From an uncultured Leuconostoc sp. (GTDB lineage: Bacteria; Bacillota; Bacilli; Lactobacillales; Lactobacillaceae), in assembly GCF_946222815.1 (NCBI RefSeq), contig NZ_CAMJRK010000063.1:1-9048 (forward strand): DNA of 9,048 bases, written 5' to 3'. The notes under the pieces are model-generated. The model saw nothing but the letters and a program-made list of their open reading frames with translations. It was not told the DNA's origin and made no database searches. The translations under genes were made by a program, and so were the position numbers. Shown here piece by piece: positions 5,523 through 9,048 of the stretch. Position 1 is the stretch's first letter. Each line of letters starts with the position of its first letter.

Positions 5523-7583
5523 CTACTTAATGACAATTTTTTCTAAATCACCCATTCCAGAAATAATTTTATCAATCATGTGTAATTGTATATAACGGTT
5601 ATTTTTAATCACTTCATCATCAGCGTTCACCATTGTCGCATCAAAGTAAGCTGCAATTGGGTTCTGTAGTTCAGCCAAGACTTTATACACTGCTTCTCCA
5701 CCCTGTAATTCTATTGCTTTCACATCAATCTCTTTGGTTGCCATAAAGAGTGTTTGTTCGGTTTGATTTTCAAACAGGCTTTCATCAACATAACCTTCTG
5801 CTGATTGCTTCATTGCCAAACGTGAAACTCGAGTTAATGCTTCAATAATGTCACGGAAGTTATCATCACTAGCATGATTGGCAAGTGTTTGGGTACGATC
5901 TGCAATATACACAACATCCCCATCAGGTGTCAGAGCTGTTCCCGCAGCAACAATATCTGGCCGGACATCACCATCCAAAGCTAGCTTACGAACACGATCT
6001 AACATAAAGGTCATAATTGCAGTTACATCAGCTTTTTCGGTAACTTTACCATTAGATTTCACAAATTCAATCAACAATGGTTGCAAAGCAATATGCCACT
6101 GTTTACTTTGAAGCGTCCTTACCACACCGTTTGCTGCACGTCGCAAACCGTAGGGATCATTTGATCCAGAAGGAATAAGATCAGCTGAAAAGAAGGTAAC
6201 AATAGCATCTAATTTATCAGCTATTGCTAGCACTGCCCCAACTGCAGTGCTAGCAATATTTCCGTTAGCAGAAGTTGGCATATAATGTTCTCTTATGGCT
6301 CTGGCTACTGCGCTATTTTCACCAAATAGCTTAGCATAATGTTCACCCATAATGCCTTGTAATTCATCAAATTCACCGACCATACCAGTCATCAAATCAA
6401 ACTTGTATATTTCAGATGCACGTGCCAAATCAACTTTTTGCGCATCATCAAAGTGCAATTTATCGGCTAAACTAGCAGCCAATTGCCCAACGCGCTGCAT
6501 ATGTTCGTAAACTGTCCCAATTTTTTCATGGAAAACCAATTTTTTAACCTTTGCCATGCTTTCATCAATGGTTTTTTGTTGATCTTCTTGATAGAAAAAC
6601 TCGGCATCCTCTAATCGCGCAATTAATACTTTCTCATTTCCTGCAATGACATTATCAAGATGTTCAGAATTGCCATTACGGACTGATAGAAAGTTTGGTA
6701 ACAACTCATTTGATTGATTTGTGACATAGAAAAAGCGTTGATGTTCACGCATTGATGTTATTAGCACTTCATTTGGTAGTTCTAAGTATTTATTGTCAAA
6801 ACTCCCAGAAAATGCCGTCGGCCATTCAACAATATTGTTAACTTCCTCCAACAAATCTTGCGCCGCATCTGAGGTCAAATCTAATAGCCAATTATTTTGA
6901 TGCGCTATATTTTCAAGTTGGGACTGTATGATTGCCTTACGTGCTGCTGCATTTGCAATAACATAGGCTGCCTTTAAAGTCTCCACATATGATTCTGCGT
7001 CAGCAATTGTGACATGCTCATTTGACAAAAAACGATGTCCACGCGTCACACGTCCTGTTTGAACTTCTAAAATATTAAAATCAATCACTACATCATCAAG
7101 TAAAGCAACAAGCCATCTAATTGGTCGCACATACAAAAAGGCATTGTTAGCCCACTTCATATAGGTTGTAAATTTCATTTGTGCAACAACTTCTTCACCA
7201 ATATTAGCTAAGATAGTGTCTGATGGTATACCTGCCGTATGTTTCGTTAACCACACATAGCCATCATGTTCTTCAAAGTTTTCTGGTGTCATACCTTGAC
7301 CTCGAGCAAACCCTTGGGCTGCTTTTGACCAATCACCATTATCATTTGTTGCACGTTCAATTGATGGTCCGCGTTTTTCTTCTGATAATGCCTCTGATTC
7401 AGATGACACATCAATTAACGCTACAGCTAATCGACGCGGCGTTGAGTAAGGTTGAATATGGCCTACTGATAAACGATGATCAGACAAGAATTTTGTTGTG
7501 CGCGCAATTAACTGCGCTTCAGAACTCGTTACCAAATGTGCCGGAATTTCTTCCAAGCCAATTTCTAGTAAAAATGTTGACAT
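5523..7583 (-). CDS. glyS: glycyl-tRNA synthetase beta subunit
   Basis: GlyS is the beta subunit of the alpha2-beta2 bacterial glycyl-tRNA synthetase, which charges tRNA-Gly in the cytoplasm; it supplies tRNA binding, including the anticodon-binding domain. The 686 residues match the family. Landmarks are FLLEIGLEEIPAHLV at the N-terminus (4-18), YSTPRRLAV (46-54), RGHRF (181-185), the MREHQRFFYV segment (278-287), LEDAEFFYQED (324-334), GEFDELQGIMG (403-413), LAIADKLDA (452-460) and NDPYGLRRAANG (475-486), then a helical DALR-type C-terminal domain. The ATG is two bases after the glyQ stop, with AAGGAGG inside the last glyQ codons, a strong coupling site. Codons for residues 442-454 form a perfect 15-bp hairpin. 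The protein ends IVIK and no terminator follows closely. Confidence 0.97.
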   Translation of the reverse strand: MSTFLLEIGLEEIPAHLVTSSEAQLIARTTKFLSDHRLSVGHIQPYSTPRRLAVALIDVSSESEALSEEKRGPSIERATNDNGDWSKAAQGFARGQGMTPENFEEHDGYVWLTKHTAGIPSDTILANIGEEVVAQMKFTTYMKWANNAFLYVRPIRWLVALLDDVVIDFNILEVQTGRVTRGHRFLSNEHVTIADAESYVETLKAAYVIANAAARKAIIQSQLENIAHQNNWLLDLTSDAAQDLLEEVNNIVEWPTAFSGSFDNKYLELPNEVLITSMREHQRFFYVTNQSNELLPNFLSVRNGNSEHLDNVIAGNEKVLIARLEDAEFFYQEDQQKTIDESMAKVKKLVFHEKIGTVYEHMQRVGQLAASLADKLHFDDAQKVDLARASEIYKFDLMTGMVGEFDELQGIMGEHYAKLFGENSAVARAIREHYMPTSANGNIASTAVGAVLAIADKLDAIVTFFSADLIPSGSNDPYGLRRAANGVVRTLQSKQWHIALQPLLIEFVKSNGKVTEKADVTAIMTFMLDRVRKLALDGDVRPDIVAAGTALTPDGDVVYIADRTQTLANHASDDNFRDIIEALTRVSRLAMKQSAEGYVDESLFENQTEQTLFMATKEIDVKAIELQGGEAVYKVLAELQNPIAAYFDATMVNADDEVIKNNRYIQLHMIDKIISGMGDLEKIVIK
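6222..6258. repeat. perfect 15-bp inverted repeat inside glyS
   Basis: TATTGCTAGCACTGC (6222-6236) and GCAGTGCTAGCAATA (6244-6258) are exact reverse complements with a 7-base loop. In glyS mRNA this is a strong stem-loop spanning codons for residues 442-454 (NIASTAVGAVLAI). Compared from memory with E. coli GlyS the segment has the same length, so it is not an insertion but a product of codon choice. No U tract follows on the sense strand, so it is not an ordinary terminator. Confidence 0.9.
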
Positions 7584-7585
7584 AG

Positions 7586-8530
7586 TTAATTTTCCTCCTT
7601 TAGTGCATATTTACCGTTTTCGCCTAAATATTTTTCACGTAAATCAATATCTTTTAATAATGGAAAACCAAGATTTGAACGAGCTTCAATAAACACCTTT
7701 GATACACGACGTGCCATAGTGCGAATACGATGCAAATAACCTGCACGTTCTGTCACTGAAACCGTGCCACGTGCATCTAATAAGTTAAACGTATGTGACG
7801 ATTTCAAAATATAATCATATGCTGGATGAACCAATCCTAATGCCAATAAACGCGTTGCTTCCGCTTCAAATTCATCAAAATGTCTCAACAACATTGCTTG
7901 GTCAGATTCTTCAAACGCATATTTTGAATGTTCATATTCAGGTTCTTTAAAAATATCGCCATAAAGTACGCCATTTCCCCATTCAAGATCATATACTGTC
8001 GGAACATCTTGAATATAAGATGCCAATCGTTCTAAACCATAAGTTACCTCAGCTGTAACAGAATCTACCTCAATGCCTCCTACCTGTTGAAAATAAGTGA
8101 ACTGCGTGACTTCCATACCGTCCAGCCAAACTTCCCAACCAATACCTGCTGCACCCATTGATGGATTTTCCCAGTTATCTTCAACAAAACGTATATCATG
8201 TTCTAATGGTTTAATTCCCAAGGCTTCAAGCGAACCTAAATACAATTCTTGAATGTTTGATGGGGATGGTTTCATAACAACTTGAAATTGGTGATGCTGA
8301 AATAAACGATTTGGATTATCACCATAGCGCCCGTCGGCAGGACGACGTGATGGTTGAACATATGCTGCATGCCAAGGCTCAGGACCGTTTGCACGCAAGA
8401 ATGTATAAGGTGATTGCGTTCCAGCACCAACCTCATTGTCATATGCTTGCATTAAGTTTGCACCTTGCTTAGCCCAGTATTGTTGCAGTGTTAAAATAAT
8501 ATCTTGTAACGATAATTTGCTGTTTGTCAT
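7586..8530 (-). CDS. glyQ: glycyl-tRNA synthetase alpha subunit
   Basis: GlyQ is the catalytic alpha subunit of the heterotetrameric glycyl-tRNA synthetase, forming glycyl-adenylate through a class II aminoacyl-tRNA synthetase core. The 314 residues are slightly longer than the roughly 303 of E. coli, mainly at the C-terminus. Signatures are AYVQPSRRPADGRYGDNPNR (56-75), VEDNWENPS (116-124), GWEVWLDGMEVTQFTYFQQV (131-150) and EVTYGLERLA (161-170). The ATG has an AAGGA site seven bases upstream. The C-terminal codons AAG GAG GAA AAT (KEEN) double as the glyS ribosome binding site. The gene is preceded by a broken hydrophobic mini-ORF and, within this window, no T-box leader, which many Firmicutes place before glyQS. 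Confidence 0.97.
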   Translation of the reverse strand: MTNSKLSLQDIILTLQQYWAKQGANLMQAYDNEVGAGTQSPYTFLRANGPEPWHAAYVQPSRRPADGRYGDNPNRLFQHHQFQVVMKPSPSNIQELYLGSLEALGIKPLEHDIRFVEDNWENPSMGAAGIGWEVWLDGMEVTQFTYFQQVGGIEVDSVTAEVTYGLERLASYIQDVPTVYDLEWGNGVLYGDIFKEPEYEHSKYAFEESDQAMLLRHFDEFEAEATRLLALGLVHPAYDYILKSSHTFNLLDARGTVSVTERAGYLHRIRTMARRVSKVFIEARSNLGFPLLKDIDLREKYLGENGKYALKEEN

Positions 8531-8557
8531 TTTTCTTTCCTTTTAACTATTTTTTAC

Positions 8558-8566
8558 ATTATGTCA
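8558..8566 (-). promoter_or_regulatory. possible extended -10 promoter for glyQS
   Basis: On the minus strand TGACATAAT is an extended -10 with five of six consensus positions in CATAAT. It would start transcription near 8551, about 20 bases upstream of the glyQ ATG. No consensus -35 is present at 16-18 bases, only a T-rich stretch. Transcription from upstream of the window is an alternative. Confidence 0.3.
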
Positions 8567-8651
8567 TTAAAGTTGACTAGCAAAAAAGCCCATTGCAGCA
8601 ATCAAAACTGGAAATCCTAAAAAATGCCAGGACTATTAATTCTTGCTTCAT
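8567..8651 (-). pseudogene. small hydrophobic peptide gene, apparently frameshifted at a T6 run
   Basis: An ATG at 8649-8651 overlaps the stop of the upstream gene as ATGA and has GAGGA six bases before it. As sequenced, the frame reads MKQELIVLAFF and then an unlikely tail, RISSFDCCNGLFC, stopping at TAG 8577-8579 (24 residues). One frame over, the same DNA reads FLGFPVLIAAMGFFASQL and stops at TAATGA (8567-8569). Removing one T from the six-T run (about 8619-8624) joins the two into a 27-residue peptide with one membrane-spanning segment. It may be a recent pseudogene, a sequencing error in a homopolymer, or a site of +1 frameshifting (the second TTT is followed by AGG). I do not recognise the peptide. 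The evidence for a real gene is the start context and the hydrophobic pattern. Confidence 0.5.
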
Positions 8652-9048
8652 TTATTTTCCTCGAATACTGCTAATTGCTGATTAACAGCCTGCACATCTG
8701 ATTTATTAATCAACATACGCGCACGATATTCAATTTGCTTAAGTGTATCTGTCTCTTTAAATCCACTATTTTTGATAGCACTTAATTTTGGTAAATCATC
8801 ATGCCAATTCTCAGAATGCTTTAACATTGAATAAATTAAACGTTTCTTATCTGTATTAAGTTCGAACTCGTAAACCAACAAGAGTGTTTCTTCAACAACG
8901 GCCATATTTTCATGAGTATTAGCTATTTTCAATAAAATAGCTGCTTTCTTAAAATCAGTTTGAATCTCTAATTTTTTATTACGTTGTTTAGTTGAATTTA
9001 ATTTCAACGCTGGCATCGCTATATTTCGAGCCAATACTACAGTTGAAC
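8648..9048 (-). CDS. unrecognised lysine-rich soluble protein, 5' end outside the window
   Basis: The frame is open from the TGA stop (8648-8650) to the right edge. A TTG at 9032-9034 or an ATG at 9014-9016 could serve as starts, but neither has a Shine-Dalgarno, and codons before the TTG (STVV) stay open, so the gene probably begins outside the window. About 133 residues are visible. They are mostly charged and predicted helical, rich in Lys and Glu, with no membrane segment, no cysteine and no catalytic motif I can name. Segments include DKKRLIYSMLKHSENWHDDL and EYRARMLINKSDVQAV near the C-terminus. The product ends EENK; its last codons GAG GAA AAT AAA provide the ribosome binding site for the next mini-ORF. 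In many Firmicutes recO precedes glyQ; this does not look like RecO. Confidence 0.65.
   Translation of the reverse strand, partial: STVVLARNIAMPALKLNSTKQRNKKLEIQTDFKKAAILLKIANTHENMAVVEETLLLVYEFELNTDKKRLIYSMLKHSENWHDDLPKLSAIKNSGFKETDTLKQIEYRARMLINKSDVQAVNQQLAVFEENK

Noticed and set aside
5878..6111. 77-codon plus-strand open frame inside glyS
   Set aside because: It is antisense to conserved GlyS sequence, with no start context and no recognisable product.
6222..6258. The glyS hairpin as an intrinsic terminator
   Set aside because: It is followed by GCTGATAAATTAG on the sense strand with no U tract, and conserved GlyS coding continues past it.
7223..7692. Two plus-strand open frames over the 5' end of glyS and the 3' end of glyQ
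   Set aside because: They overlap two certain genes on the opposite strand. The His/Leu-rich translation is a typical antisense shadow.
9032..9034. TTG as the true start of the right-edge gene
   Set aside because: There is no Shine-Dalgarno before it, and the frame remains open through STVV to the window edge, so the gene is more likely truncated by the window.

Overview
The window is a compact, AT-rich stretch of a Gram-positive chromosome, with every supported gene on the minus strand. Gene content (two-subunit glycyl-tRNA synthetase, LepA, PrmA, RsmE), GGAGG-type ribosome binding sites and protein style suggest a lactic acid bacterium of the order Lactobacillales. Leuconostoc or a close relative is my best guess, but that is inference without a database search.

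In transcription order (high to low coordinates): (1) The 3' part of an unrecognised lysine-rich soluble protein runs off the right edge. It overlaps by ATGA a tiny hydrophobic ORF that is out of frame at a run of six T; removing one T would give a 27-residue single-span membrane peptide. (2) glyQ and glyS, two bases apart, encode the alpha and beta subunits of glycyl-tRNA synthetase. No T-box leader is visible in the short gap upstream. A perfect 15-bp hairpin lies inside glyS. (3) A 250-base gap holds a plausible intrinsic terminator, short repeats and candidate promoters. (4) lepA encodes elongation factor 4. (5) After a 100-base gap carrying a 10-bp inverted repeat come a zinc-independent MDR-family oxidoreductase, prmA (ribosomal protein L11 methyltransferase) and rsmE (16S rRNA m3U1498 methyltransferase), joined by a 4-base overlap and a 2-base gap. 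(6) A small four-span membrane protein of unknown function follows, closed by a strong intrinsic terminator at the left edge.

The theme is translation: tRNA-Gly charging, a ribosome-associated GTPase, methylation of a ribosomal protein and methylation of 16S rRNA. The oxidoreductase and membrane protein travel with them without an obvious functional link. I see no mobile element, CRISPR array, tRNA or rRNA gene. The window is mostly core genome; its less ordinary parts are the broken hydrophobic mini-gene before glyQ, the glyS hairpin and the dyads around lepA.
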